Assembly: GCA_024710165.1 (NCBI GenBank)
Contig: JANJVG010000061.1
Span: 1-61,794 of the forward strand
Reading direction: 5' to 3'
Length of the DNA: 61,794 bases
DNA from: Burkholderiaceae bacterium
GTDB taxonomy: Bacteria > Pseudomonadota > Gammaproteobacteria > Burkholderiales > Burkholderiaceae_C
Shown one piece after another: positions 17,278 through 25,976 of this stretch; within the stretch, counting starts at the first letter, position 1, and the number at the start of each line of letters is the position of its first letter. The position numbers and the translations under genes are program-made. Below the pieces are notes generated by a model. That model was not told where the DNA came from, did no database searches, and saw nothing but the letters and a program-made list of their open reading frames with translations.

Positions 17278-18220
17278 AGGCGCTGGCCTCCGAAAACCCC
17301 AGCCGCCGCGCGATGCGTGCAAACGGCTCGCCGCCATCGGCCACCGCTGCACAGGCCAGCGTGCGGCGCGCGTCATCCACCAGTTCAGCATAGTGCGTGC
17401 CCTCATCGCGCAGGCGGCGGGCAAACGTGCGCTCACCCAGCCCGAAATGCCGTGCGGCCTCGGCCCGCCCGGGCACGCTGCCGTCGAGCGTGCCCACCAG
17501 CCATTGCTCCACCTGGCGCCGCAGGGGCAGCGGCTGTGACAGCGCCGACAGCAAAGCCGAGGCGCGGGTGCGGTGCAGGCTGGCGAGCTCGGCGTCGGCC
17601 TGCGGCAGCGGTGCGTCGAGCACGGCGTTGTCCAGCAGCAGGCCGTTGAAGGCCTGCTCGAACTGCACCCCGGTGGCCAGCGCCTCGGTATAGGCGGCCA
17701 GCGGCCCGATCTGACCGTGGCTGAACTGCGCACGCGCAGGCCGCAGCGCGCGGCCCGTCACCCAGCGGCTGAAGCTCACGGTAGCGGCCAGCACGGCCTC
17801 GACCTGGTGCGGGCTGAACGCCAGGCTGCCCTGCTGCGGGTGGTACACCACCCAGCTCTGGCGCTCGCCCGCAAGAATCTGGAAACGCCCGCCGTCGCTG
17901 ATGAGCCGCTGGTACTGCTGCAGCACCCCCAGCCCGGCGCGCAGCGTGGCCGACGACAGCAGGATGTAGCTCACCACATTGAAACTGCCCGGCCCTACCG
18001 TGCGCCCCGCGTTCAGGCCGAAGGACGGGTCTGCCGTGAGCTCGGCCGCCGCACGCCACAGGCGCGTGATGTCGTCGATGGGCCAGCGCGGCCCCTCCAG
18101 GCAGCCGGGCGGCAGGCCTGCCCGGGCCAGCAGCAGATCGCGCGCCAGGCCCTGGCGCTCGGCAGCGGCCACCACGGTGTTCACCCAGCTCATGGCCACA
18201 CTGGGCTCTGAGGTCAGCAT
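17192..18220 (-). CDS. AraC-family transcriptional regulator (arabinose-binding-domain type)
   Basis: A 342-residue regulator. Residues about 20-205 match the N-terminal domain of the ArgR/OruR-like AraC subgroup (D-D-I-T-R-L-W-R-A-A, D-P-S-F-G-L). The C-terminal 95 residues hold two helix-turn-helix units (A-A-R-H-F-G-L-G-E-R-T-F-A-R-R-L and I-A-R-R-L-G-F-S-E-A-S-A-F-N-R-A-F-R-R-W-T-G). It is divergent from the dehydrogenase/ThDP-enzyme pair, with 105 bases between starts, so it is probably their regulator. Its 3' end runs 86 bases into the end of the SulP gene. Confidence 0.88.
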   Translation of the reverse strand: MLTSEPSVAMSWVNTVVAAAERQGLARDLLLARAGLPPGCLEGPRWPIDDITRLWRAAAELTADPSFGLNAGRTVGPGSFNVVSYILLSSATLRAGLGVLQQYQRLISDGGRFQILAGERQSWVVYHPQQGSLAFSPHQVEAVLAATVSFSRWVTGRALRPARAQFSHGQIGPLAAYTEALATGVQFEQAFNGLLLDNAVLDAPLPQADAELASLHRTRASALLSALSQPLPLRRQVEQWLVGTLDGSVPGRAEAARHFGLGERTFARRLRDEGTHYAELVDDARRTLACAAVADGGEPFARIARRLGFSEASAFNRAFRRWTGCAPGDWQQRLRPAPPGAR

Positions 18221-18325
18221 GCGTGGGCTCCAAAGTCAAGGTGGTGCGGATCATAAGACGCTATCGTCTGACGCACTCAAAACCCTACAGAGAACCGCAC
18301 AGGTTCCACCACCAGGAGACAAACC

Positions 18326-19936
18326 ATGGCAGCACAGCACCATGATGTGGTGATCGTTGGCGGCGGCCTGGCCGGCATCGTCGCGGCGCTCGAATGCCTG
18401 CGCGCGGGCCACAGTGTCGCGCTGGTGGACCGCGACACGCCCGAGCGCCTGGGCGGCCTGGCCCTGTGGGCCTTTGGCGGCATGGCCCTGGTGGGCACGC
18501 CGCTGCAGGCGCGCATGAAAATTCCCGACACGCCCGAACGCGCCCTGCGCGACTGGCTGCGCTTTGGCGAGATAGACCCCGACGACACCTACCCCCAGCA
18601 ATGGGCGCACTACTACGTCGAACACTCACGCGCCCAGGTGTACGACTGGCTCATTGGGGAAGGTGTGAAGTTCATGCCCGCCGTGAACTGGGTGGAGCGC
18701 GGCATGCAGGGCGACGGCAACAGCGTGCCGCGCTACCACATCGTGTGGGGCACCTCGCGCGAACTCACGCGGCGCATGGTGGCGCAGATGCGCGCTGCCG
18801 ACAGCGGCGGCCGCCTGACGCTGCTGCACGGCCACCGCGTATCCCAGCTCGACCATGCGGGCGGGCGCATTGCGGGTGCCGTGGCCGTCAACGAAGCCAC
18901 GGGCACCGAAGTGCGCCTGCAAGCCCCGGTGGTGATTCTCGCCATGGGCGGCATCAACGGCAGCCACGCCGAGACCCGGCGCAACTGGCCCAGGCACCGC
19001 CCCCTGCCCGCCACGATGCTCAACGGCGCACACCCTTTTGCCGACGGCGCAATGCACCACCACGCCGCCGATCGCTGGGGCGCGCAGATCACCCACGCGG
19101 GCGAGATGTGGAACTACGCCGCAGGCTTCCCGCACCCCTTCCCGCACTTCGAGGGGCATGGCCTCTCGACCATTCCGTGCAAGTCGGCGCTGTGGCTCAA
19201 CCACCGGGGCGAGCGCATCGGCCCCGAGCCGCTGGTCACCGGCTTTGACACCCACTGGCTCTGCCAGCGCGTGGCTGCGCAGGAGAAGCACTGGACCTGG
19301 CACCTGCTCAACTGGCGCATCGCGGCCAAGGAATTTGCCATCTCGGGCGCAGAGCACAACCAGCGCATCCGCGACATGCAGTTTCCCCTGTTCCTCAAGG
19401 AAACGCTGCTGGGCAACCACCGGCTGGACAAGCAACTGGCCGCCGAGAGCCGCCACTTCCTGGTGGACGACACCTTGGCCGGGCTGGCAGCGAAGATGAA
19501 CGCGCTGACCTGTTCGCACGACATCCAGCCTGAAGTGCTGCAGGCCACGGCCGATGCCTTTGACGCCAACTTCGCCAACGGCGCGAAGCTGCACAACGAC
19601 GACCAGATCCGCCGCATCCTGCACGCACGCCAGTGGGGGCCGGACAAGCTGCGCACCTGCCCACCCGCGCCGCTGCAAATGAAGGGCGCGGGCCCGTTCA
19701 TCGCCATCCAGATGCAGCTCATCACGCGCAAAAGCCTGGGCGGGCTGCGCACCGACCTGCACAGCCGCGTGCTCGATGGCGCAGACCAGCCCATCAGCGG
19801 CCTGTACTGCGTGGGCGAGGCAGCGGGCTTTGGCGGCGGTGGCGCCAGTGGAAAACGCTCGCTGGAAGGCACCTTTTTGCCCGGCTGCATCCTCACGGCG
19901 CGTGCGGCGGCACGGCATATTGCTGCCGGAAAATAA
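18326..19936 (+). CDS. FAD-dependent oxidoreductase (fumarate reductase / ketosteroid dehydrogenase-like)
   Basis: A 536-residue flavoprotein. The N-terminal dinucleotide-binding motif is V-I-V-G-G-G-L-A-G-I-V-A-A-L-E, and a C-terminal FAD segment reads G-L-Y-C-V-G-E-A-A-G-F-G-G-G-G. It belongs to the FAD-binding-2 family with fumarate reductase flavoproteins and 3-ketosteroid dehydrogenases. The actual substrate is unknown. A clear ribosome site (AGGAGA) lies seven bases before the ATG. It is followed by a ThDP-dependent enzyme on the same strand, with a repeat C copy between them, and preceded by a divergent AraC-type regulator. This suggests an inducible catabolic module. Confidence 0.82.
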   Translation: MAAQHHDVVIVGGGLAGIVAALECLRAGHSVALVDRDTPERLGGLALWAFGGMALVGTPLQARMKIPDTPERALRDWLRFGEIDPDDTYPQQWAHYYVEHSRAQVYDWLIGEGVKFMPAVNWVERGMQGDGNSVPRYHIVWGTSRELTRRMVAQMRAADSGGRLTLLHGHRVSQLDHAGGRIAGAVAVNEATGTEVRLQAPVVILAMGGINGSHAETRRNWPRHRPLPATMLNGAHPFADGAMHHHAADRWGAQITHAGEMWNYAAGFPHPFPHFEGHGLSTIPCKSALWLNHRGERIGPEPLVTGFDTHWLCQRVAAQEKHWTWHLLNWRIAAKEFAISGAEHNQRIRDMQFPLFLKETLLGNHRLDKQLAAESRHFLVDDTLAGLAAKMNALTCSHDIQPEVLQATADAFDANFANGAKLHNDDQIRRILHARQWGPDKLRTCPPAPLQMKGAGPFIAIQMQLITRKSLGGLRTDLHSRVLDGADQPISGLYCVGEAAGFGGGGASGKRSLEGTFLPGCILTARAAARHIAAGK

Positions 19937-19949
19937 ACATCAAATCAGA

Positions 19950-19995
19950 CTCTAGCGCTTATCCATCAAGCGCAAATAGCTATATAAAAGAGAGC
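19950..19995 (-). repeat. Repeat C copy 6, forming the leader of the ThDP-enzyme gene
   Basis: TCTAGCGCTTATCC, then AAGCGCAAATAGCTATATAAAAGAG. The A/T-rich end of the element runs into the purine-rich AAGAGAG that can serve as the ribosome site for the ATG at 19999. Confidence 0.75.
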
Positions 19996-19998
19996 ATT

Positions 19999-21654
19999 AT
20001 GAACGGCGCACAAGCCCTGATGAAAACCCTGGTCGATGCCGGCATCGAGGTCTGCTTCACCAACCCCGGCACGAGCGAGATGCACTTTGTGGCCGCGCTC
20101 GACAGCGAGCCGAAGATGCGCGCCGTGCTGGCCCTGTTCGAGGGTGTGGCCACGGGCGCGGCGGATGGTTATGCCCGCATGGCCGACAAGCCCGCCGCCA
20201 CGCTGCTGCACCTGGGCTGCGGCCTGGGCAATGGCCTGGCCAACCTGCACAACGCGCGCAAGGGCAAGGTGCCTGTGGTCAACATCGTGGGCGACCATGC
20301 CACCACCCACACGCAGTACGACGCGCAACTGCAAAGCGACATCGAAACCGTGGCGCGCAACGTGTCGCCGGGCTTCGTGCGCACCTCGCAGAGCACTGCG
20401 GCGCTGTGCCAGGACGCGACGGATGCCATCACCGCCGCACGCGGCCTGCCGGGCCAGGTGGCCACGCTGATCCTGCCCGCCGACGTATCGTGGGGCGAAG
20501 GCGGCGTGCCCTGCCCCCCGCCCCCCGCCCCCATGCCCCCAGCGGCTGACGACGCCACGGTGGAGCGCATCGCCCAGGCCGTGCGCTCAGGCAAAAAGAC
20601 CGCACTGCTGCTGGGCGGGCAAGCCCTGCGCGAGCCCAGCCTGCTGGCCGCTGCACGCATTGCTGCGCACTGCGGCGTGCAGCTGCTGGCCGAAGTCTTC
20701 CCCACCCGCATGGAGCGCGGCGCGGGCCTGCCCAGCGTGGAGCGCATTGCCTACCTCGCGGAAATGGCGGGCGTGCAGCTCGCCCCCATAGAGCACCTGA
20801 TCCTGGTGGACGCCAAGGCGCCCGTGTCCTTCTTTGCCTACCCCGGCAAAAAGAGCTACCTCGTGCCCGACACCTGCACCGTGCACCCGCTCTGCGCCCC
20901 CACCCAGGATGCGCGCGCCAGCCTGGACAAGCTGGTGCAGGCCCTGGGCGCGGCGCAGGCCCAGCCCGCGCTGCAGGCCCCGCAGCGCCCCGGCCGCCCG
21001 CGCGGTGCGCTCACCGCCCCCAAGGTGTGCAAGGCCGTGGGCCACCTGCTGCCCGAGAACGCCATCCTCATCGACGAGGCCATCACCTCCGGCCTCATGC
21101 TCAATGTGATGACCGCTGGCGGCCCGCGCCACGATCTCATCACCCTCACGGGCGGCGCCATCGGCCAGGGCCTACCCAACGCCGTGGGCGCAGCCATTGC
21201 CTGCCCGCAGCGCCCGGTGATTGCGCTGATTGGCGACGGCACGGCCATGTACGCCATCCAGGCGCTGTGGACCATGGCGCGCGAGGGGCTCAACGTGACC
21301 GCCATCATCTTCAACAACGCGTCGTACTCGGTGCTGAACGTGGAGCTGGAACGTGTGGGCGCCGAAGATGCTGGCCCCAAGGCCAAGTCACAGCTCGACC
21401 TGAAGGGCCCGGTGCTGCACTTCGCCCAGCTCGCCCAGGGCATGGGCGTGCATGCCGTGCGCACCGATGCAGCAGAGGGCTTTTGCAAGGCGCTGGAATA
21501 CGCGCTGGCCCATCCTGGGCCCCACCTCATCGAGGCCGTGGTGCCCGAGTCGCTCTCCGGCGCCAAGCGCAAGGTGCTGCCCTGGCTGCTGCGCTCGCTG
21601 CCGAGCTTGCCGCCAGCGGTGGCTCGGGCGCTGAAACGGAAGATTGCGCCTTGA
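19999..21654 (+). CDS. Acetolactate synthase large-subunit-like ThDP enzyme
   Basis: A 551-residue thiamine-diphosphate enzyme of the acetolactate synthase/benzoylformate decarboxylase superfamily. The ThDP-activating glutamate (E48 in A-L-F-E-G-V-A-T-G-A-A-D-G-Y-A) is present, and the cofactor motif G-D-G-T-A-M-Y ... N-N-A-S-Y starts near residue 412. No small regulatory subunit gene is adjacent, and the partner gene is an FAD dehydrogenase, so a catabolic role is more likely than branched-chain amino acid synthesis. It could act on 2-oxo acids or acyl-CoA substrates; the sequence alone does not decide. Confidence 0.82.
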   Translation: MNGAQALMKTLVDAGIEVCFTNPGTSEMHFVAALDSEPKMRAVLALFEGVATGAADGYARMADKPAATLLHLGCGLGNGLANLHNARKGKVPVVNIVGDHATTHTQYDAQLQSDIETVARNVSPGFVRTSQSTAALCQDATDAITAARGLPGQVATLILPADVSWGEGGVPCPPPPAPMPPAADDATVERIAQAVRSGKKTALLLGGQALREPSLLAAARIAAHCGVQLLAEVFPTRMERGAGLPSVERIAYLAEMAGVQLAPIEHLILVDAKAPVSFFAYPGKKSYLVPDTCTVHPLCAPTQDARASLDKLVQALGAAQAQPALQAPQRPGRPRGALTAPKVCKAVGHLLPENAILIDEAITSGLMLNVMTAGGPRHDLITLTGGAIGQGLPNAVGAAIACPQRPVIALIGDGTAMYAIQALWTMAREGLNVTAIIFNNASYSVLNVELERVGAEDAGPKAKSQLDLKGPVLHFAQLAQGMGVHAVRTDAAEGFCKALEYALAHPGPHLIEAVVPESLSGAKRKVLPWLLRSLPSLPPAVARALKRKIAP

Positions 21655-21655
21655 T

Positions 21656-21695
21656 GGCTATTCAGGCTTTGGCGCTTACCCATTAACCGCCAAAC
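21656..21695 (+). repeat. Decayed repeat C remnant (copy 7)
   Basis: Just after the stop codon, GGCTATTCAGGC ... GGCGCTTACCCATTAACCGCC keeps the spacing and some core bases of repeat C but little of its palindrome. This is the weakest of the listed copies. Confidence 0.35.
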
Positions 21696-21711
21696 CCCGA
21701 AAACAAAACCC

Positions 21712-22215
21712 TCACCGCCCCCCACCCGCATTCTCCGGCGCCGTCATGTCCGGCCCCGACTGGGTGCGCAGCACGCGCAAACTGCTGTCGGTCACCACGG
21801 TGAACAGCATCGCCGTGTTCGGGCCGTCGAGGTAGCGCCAGTCGTGGTGGGTCTCCTGCTTCAGGTCAAACGGCGTGACCTTGGCGGGCTTGCCCAGCAA
21901 GCGGCGCACCTCGGCCATGTCCATGCCGCTCTGGATGCGCGCAAAATTCGCGGGCGTGAGCACCTGGCGCACCGCCACCAGGCGGCCATCGGCACCGATG
22001 TCGATCATGTAGTTGGTCTGGCCGGCGGGCTGGCGGTTGTATTCAAAGGTGCGCAGGCCGTCAGCGTCCCACACGTTGTCGGGCACGCCAAAGCGGTCGC
22101 GCACATCCACCTCGGTGGAACGGCCCGGCTCCAGTTCGCTGATGCGCTGGGGGTCGCAGCCGGCCAGCACAGCCAGCGCCACGGCGGCGGCAAAAAGGCT
22201 TCTGAGTAGAGTCAT
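21712..22215 (-). CDS. BamE/SmpA/OmlA-like outer-membrane lipoprotein
   Basis: A 167-residue lipoprotein. The signal peptide ends in the lipobox L-A-G-C (C20). Two BamE/SmpA-like repeats follow (P-G-R-S-T-E-V-D-V-R-D-R-F-G-V-P and I-Q-S-G-M-D-M-A-E-V-R-R-L-L-G-K-P), each the start of a fold that packs helices on a beta sheet. It probably acts in or near the outer-membrane assembly machine, though it may be a paralogue of the true BamE. The start ATG is chosen because a GGGGA ribosome site precedes it. It is divergent from the DUF3460 gene, with 46 bases between starts. Confidence 0.82.
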   Translation of the reverse strand: MTLLRSLFAAAVALAVLAGCDPQRISELEPGRSTEVDVRDRFGVPDNVWDADGLRTFEYNRQPAGQTNYMIDIGADGRLVAVRQVLTPANFARIQSGMDMAEVRRLLGKPAKVTPFDLKQETHHDWRYLDGPNTAMLFTVVTDSSLRVLRTQSGPDMTAPENAGGGR

Positions 22216-22261
22216 GACGGTCCCCGGTAAAATCCAGCGCCACAGCTTAGCCCAAACCACC

Positions 22262-22474
22262 ATGTCCATCTTCGCCCGCCCCCACTACACCTCCGACGCC
22301 ACACAGTTCATCAACCAGCTCAAAAAAGACCGTCCCGAGCTGGACGCCCAGCAACAGGCCGGCCGCGCGCTGCTGTGGGACAAACAGGTGGACCGGGGCC
22401 TGTGGCAACAGTTCAAGGCCGCACGCGTGGCGCAAAAGCCTTATGCCTACCAGACGGAACCGGACAACCGTTAA
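22262..22474 (+). CDS. DUF3460 family protein
   Basis: A 70-residue cytoplasmic protein of unknown function found mainly in Burkholderiales. It begins M-S-I-F-A-R-P-H-Y-x-S-D-A-T-x-F-I, and the family pattern D-K-Q-V-D-R-x-L-W-Q-Q-F-K-A-A-R-V-A-Q-K-P-Y-A-Y-Q is clear. Its usual place is directly upstream of scpA, as here. No catalytic motif is visible. Confidence 0.88.
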   Translation: MSIFARPHYTSDATQFINQLKKDRPELDAQQQAGRALLWDKQVDRGLWQQFKAARVAQKPYAYQTEPDNR

Positions 22475-22476
22475 GA

Positions 22477-22533
22477 GCCAAAAAGGCCTCCAGCGCTTGT
22501 CCAGAAAGCGCTGAAAGCTATTATTTTGAAAGC
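22477..22533 (-). repeat. Repeat C copy 8, between DUF3460 and scpA
   Basis: A full-length copy: GCCAAAAAGGCCTCC, AGCGCTTGTCC, AAGCGCTGAAAGCTATTA. It fills the gap and ends five bases before the scpA ATG. Confidence 0.8.
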
Positions 22534-22537
22534 AGCA

Positions 22538-23404
22538 ATGGGTCACCCCACCGCCGTCGAGGCCACTGACCTGCCTTCGGTCCTGGGCCCGGCGGCGCTG
22601 GGCGGTATGCCCGAGGTGGTGGACCAGGTCGCGCTGGCGCGCCTGTACGGCGAGCCGCTGTTTGCGCTGCCCACCGACCTGTACATCCCGCCCGACGCGC
22701 TGGAGGTGTTTCTGGAGGCCTTCGAGGGGCCGCTGGATCTGCTGCTCTACCTGATCCGCAAGCAGAACTTCAACATCCTCGACATTCCGATGGCCGGGCT
22801 CACGCGCCAGTACCTGGCCTACGTGGACGAAATCCGCAGCCGCAACCTGGAGCTGGCGGCCGAATATCTGCTGATGGCGGCCATGCTCATCGAGATCAAG
22901 TCGCGCATGCTGCTGCCGCCCAAGAAGCAGGCCGGCGCCGACGAGGCCGAAGACCCGCGCGCCGAGCTGGTGCGCCGCCTGCTCGAATACGAACAGATGA
23001 AGCTTGCAGCCCAGCAGCTGGGCCAACTGCCGCAGTACGGGCGCGACTTTCTCAAGGCGCAGGTCCATATCGAGCAAAGCCTGCAGCCCCGCTTTCCCGA
23101 CGTGCATGTGCAGGACCTGCAGGAGGCCTGGCGCGACATCCTCAAGCGCGCCAAGCTCGTACAGCACCACAAGATCACGCGCGAGGAACTCTCGGTACGC
23201 GAAACCATGGGCCAGGTGCTCAAGGCGCTGAAGGGGCAGCGGTTTGTGGAGTTCGAGGAGCTGTTCAATCCCGAACAAGGCTCGACCGTGCTCGTGCTCA
23301 CCTTCATCGCGCTGCTGGAGCTGGCCAAAGAAACGCTGATCGAGATCACCCAGGCCGAAGCCTACGCACCGATCTACGTCCGGCTGGCCTACGTACCGAC
23401 ATGA
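22538..23404 (+). CDS. scpA: Segregation and condensation protein A
   Basis: The kleisin subunit of the SMC-ScpAB condensin complex, in chromosome segregation. It is 288 residues from the ATG at 22538; a TTG 12 bases upstream is in frame. The N-terminal SMC-binding part contains F-E-G-P-L-D-L-L-L-Y-L-I-R-K-Q and I-L-D-I-P-M. The C-terminal winged helix ends with L-T-F-I-A-L-L-E-L-A-K-E ... Q-A-E-A-Y-A-P-I-Y. scpB and smc are not in the window. The stop codon lies at the left edge of a palindromic element. Confidence 0.93.
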   Translation: MGHPTAVEATDLPSVLGPAALGGMPEVVDQVALARLYGEPLFALPTDLYIPPDALEVFLEAFEGPLDLLLYLIRKQNFNILDIPMAGLTRQYLAYVDEIRSRNLELAAEYLLMAAMLIEIKSRMLLPPKKQAGADEAEDPRAELVRRLLEYEQMKLAAQQLGQLPQYGRDFLKAQVHIEQSLQPRFPDVHVQDLQEAWRDILKRAKLVQHHKITREELSVRETMGQVLKALKGQRFVEFEELFNPEQGSTVLVLTFIALLELAKETLIEITQAEAYAPIYVRLAYVPT

Positions 23405-23504
23405 TTCCATTTCTAAATCACCCGTGTCGTTGTTGCTTCGCCTTGTCGTGCTACAGCACTGTCTGCGGCTTCGCGCCTAGAAACGAATGATTTGGAAAAG
23501 GAAT
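23404..23504. repeat. About 100 bp palindromic element after scpA
   Basis: Bases 23404-23420 (ATTCCATTTCTAAATCA) are the inverted counterpart of 23488-23504 (TGATTTGGAAAAGGAAT), matching at 15 of 17 positions. TCGTT and AACGA extend the stem inward. It could be a small mobile element remnant or a transcript-end structure. It lies between scpA and nadB. Confidence 0.5.
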
Positions 23505-23509
23505 GACAC

Positions 23510-23615
23510 ACCCTGAGCGGCTGTGCCGCTTCCCCCTCTCTCGCTGCGCGCTGAGGGAGCGCCTCCGGAGGCCTGGCCAAGCCAGTGCCACGGCGGCGCG
23601 GGCTTTCAACAGCGC
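23510..23615 (+). repeat. GC-rich intergenic repeat-like block before nadB
   Basis: CTTCCCCCTCTCTCGCTGCGCGC ... GGCGGCGCGGGC resembles repeat B in composition and in the C-run/CTCTCGC block but diverges elsewhere. It may be a related or decayed family member. Confidence 0.35.
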
Positions 23616-23642
23616 CCGTTTCCAATGCAACGAATCACCGCC

Positions 23643-25223
23643 ATGGCATCCCACGACTTCGACGTTCTCATCGTAGGCAGCGGCCTCGCCGGCCTGTCCA
23701 CCGCCCTGCACCTGGCGCCCACGCACCGCGTGGCCGTCATCACCAAGCGCGAGCTGCAGGACGGCTCCAGCGGCTGGGCCCAGGGCGGCATTGCCGCCGT
23801 GCTGGCCGACGACGACAGCTTTGCCGCCCACATCCAGGACACCCTGGTGGCCGGTGTCGGCCTGTGCGATCTGGCCGCCACGCGCTTTGTGGTGGAAAAC
23901 GCGCCCGAATCCATCGGCTGGCTGCGCAGCCTGGGCGTGCCATTCACGCTGGAGGGCGACGACCTGCACCTCACACGCGAAGGCGGCCACAGCGCACGCC
24001 GCATCGCCCATGTGACCGACGCCACCGGCGCCGCCGTGCAAAAAACGCTGATGGAGGTGGTGCGCAGCACGCCCGGCATCACCGTGTTCGAGCACCACAC
24101 CCTGGTGGACCTGATCACCAGCCGCAAGCTGGGCCTGGCGGGCCAGCGCTGCCTGGGCCTGTACGCGCTCGACGCGGCCAGCGACGAGGTGGTGACCTTC
24201 CGCGCGCCGCAGACCATCCTGGCCACGGGCGGCGCGGGCAAGGTGTACCTCTACACCACCAACCCCGACACCGCCACGGGCGACGGCATTGCAGCCGCCT
24301 GGCGCGCGGGCTGCCGCGTGGGCAACATGGAGTTCGTGCAGTTCCACCCCACGGGGCTGTACCACCCGCATGCCAAGTCGTTCCTCATCAGCGAGGCGGT
24401 GCGCGGCGAAGGCGGCAAGCTGCTGCTGCCTGACGGCACGCGCTTCATGCCCCAGCACGACGAGCGCGCCGAACTGGCCCCGCGCGACGTGGTGGCCCGT
24501 GCCATCGACTTCGAGATGAAAAAGCACGGCCTGGACTGCGTGCACCTGGACATTTCGCACCAGAGCCCGGAATTCCTGCAGGAGCACTTTCCCAACATCC
24601 TGGCGCACTGCGCCGGGCTGGGCATCGACATCACCAAGGAGCCCATCCCCGTGGTGCCCACGGCGCATTTCACCTGCGGTGGCGTGCTCACCGACCTGGC
24701 GGGCCGCACCGACCTGCCCGGCCTCTATGCCGTGGGCGAGGTGGCCTGCACCGGCCTGCACGGCGCCAACCGCCTGGCCAGCAACTCGCTGCTTGAATGC
24801 ATGGTGTTCGCCCGTGCGGCCGCGCAGGCCATCGCGGCGGCGCCGCGCGTGCAGATTCCGGCGCTGCCGCGCTGGGACGACAGCCGCGTGCAGGACGCCG
24901 ACGAATCCGTGGTCATCTCGCACAACTGGGACGAACTGCGCCGCTTCATGTGGGACTACGTGGGCATTGTGCGCACCAACAAGCGCCTGGAGCGCGCGGC
25001 GCACCGCATCGCGCTGCTGCAGGGCGAAATCCACGAGTTCTATTCGCACTTTCACATCACGCGCGACCTGCTGGAGCTGCGCAACCTCGTGCAGGTGGCC
25101 GACCTCATCGTGCGCTCGGCGCAAATGCGCCGTGAGAGCCGCGGCCTGCATTTCAGCCGCGACTACCCAGACCTGGCCGCACCTGCCGCGCCCACCATCC
25201 TCGTGCCCCCCGTCACCCATTGA
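23643..25223 (+). CDS. nadB: L-aspartate oxidase
   Basis: Oxidises aspartate to iminoaspartate, the first step of NAD synthesis, and passes it to NadA. It is 526 residues against 540 in E. coli. The FAD motif V-G-S-G-L-A-G-L-S is at the N-terminus. [21 protein letters not shown], and [13 protein letters not shown] are characteristic. An alternative ATG lies 18 bases upstream (23625); the chosen one gives the usual N-terminus. panD follows after 11 bases, so aspartate is directed to NAD and to beta-alanine from one transcript. Confidence 0.96.
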   Translation: MASHDFDVLIVGSGLAGLSTALHLAPTHRVAVITKRELQDGSSGWAQGGIAAVLADDDSFAAHIQDTLVAGVGLCDLAATRFVVENAPESIGWLRSLGVPFTLEGDDLHLTREGGHSARRIAHVTDATGAAVQKTLMEVVRSTPGITVFEHHTLVDLITSRKLGLAGQRCLGLYALDAASDEVVTFRAPQTILATGGAGKVYLYTTNPDTATGDGIAAAWRAGCRVGNMEFVQFHPTGLYHPHAKSFLISEAVRGEGGKLLLPDGTRFMPQHDERAELAPRDVVARAIDFEMKKHGLDCVHLDISHQSPEFLQEHFPNILAHCAGLGIDITKEPIPVVPTAHFTCGGVLTDLAGRTDLPGLYAVGEVACTGLHGANRLASNSLLECMVFARAAAQAIAAAPRVQIPALPRWDDSRVQDADESVVISHNWDELRRFMWDYVGIVRTNKRLERAAHRIALLQGEIHEFYSHFHITRDLLELRNLVQVADLIVRSAQMRRESRGLHFSRDYPDLAAPAAPTILVPPVTH

Positions 25224-25234
25224 AAAGCACCGCC

Positions 25235-25615
25235 ATGTACCGTACCCTGCTCAAGTCCAAGATCCACCGCGTGGCCGCCACGCACTGTGAACTGCACTAC
25301 GAAGGCTCCTGTGCCATCGACGAAGACCTGCTCGACGCCGCCAACATCTGCGAGAACGAACAGATCCACATCTGGAACATCAACAACGGCGAACGCTTCA
25401 TCACCTATGCCATCAAGGGCCAGCGTGGCAGCGGCATGATCTCGGTGAACGGCTCGGCCGCACGCCGCGCCAGCGTGGGCGACCTACTCATCATTGCGGC
25501 TTTCGCCCAGGTGCCCGAGGCCGATGTCGCCACGCACCGCCCGCAGCTCGTGTTTGTGAACGAGCACAACCGCCAAACCGCGCTGCGCGACCACATCCCC
25601 ACACAGAAGGACTGA
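25235..25615 (+). CDS. panD: Aspartate 1-decarboxylase (proenzyme)
   Basis: Decarboxylates aspartate to beta-alanine for pantothenate. It is 126 residues, the normal length. The self-cleavage site G24-S25 (E-G-S) generates the pyruvoyl group, and K9 and Y58 of the active site are present. It follows nadB closely, placing the two aspartate-consuming enzymes together. The partners panB and panC are about 11 kb downstream. Confidence 0.97.
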   Translation: MYRTLLKSKIHRVAATHCELHYEGSCAIDEDLLDAANICENEQIHIWNINNGERFITYAIKGQRGSGMISVNGSAARRASVGDLLIIAAFAQVPEADVATHRPQLVFVNEHNRQTALRDHIPTQKD

Positions 25616-25616
25616 C

Positions 25617-25976
25617 ATGCCCCATCTCACCGTCGAATATTCCCGCAATCTGGCCGGCTTCCCCGAAGCCCAGGTGCTGACCGAACTGAACCAGACCATC
25701 ACCGCCAGCCCTGAAATTGCCGACGAGGCCGACCTCAAGAGCCGTTGCGTGGTGCTGGACAGCTACGCTGTGGGCACCGCCCCGGCACAGCGTGCCTTTG
25801 TGCATGCGCAGTTGCGCCTGCTTGCGGGCCGCACGCCCGAGGCCAAGCAGGATTTCTCCGAACGCATTGCCGTTGTACTGCGCCGCCTCACACCCCGCCC
25901 CACCGGGATGCTGGTGCAGCTGAGCGTCGAGATCGTGGACATGGACCGTCCGTCCTACATCAAAGAGCGGCTGTAG
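25617..25976 (+). CDS. 5-carboxymethyl-2-hydroxymuconate isomerase-like tautomerase
   Basis: A 119-residue protein of the CHMI branch of the tautomerase superfamily. The catalytic proline follows the initiator methionine (M-P-H-L-T-V-E-Y-S). V-Q-L-S-V-E-I-V-D-M-D in the C-terminal part is typical. In homoprotocatechuate degradation CHMI isomerises the ring-cleavage product, but no other gene of that pathway is in the window. Its physiological substrate here is therefore uncertain. It starts one base after the panD stop, and its end overlaps the convergent cyclase gene by 17 bases. Confidence 0.82.
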   Translation: MPHLTVEYSRNLAGFPEAQVLTELNQTITASPEIADEADLKSRCVVLDSYAVGTAPAQRAFVHAQLRLLAGRTPEAKQDFSERIAVVLRRLTPRPTGMLVQLSVEIVDMDRPSYIKERL

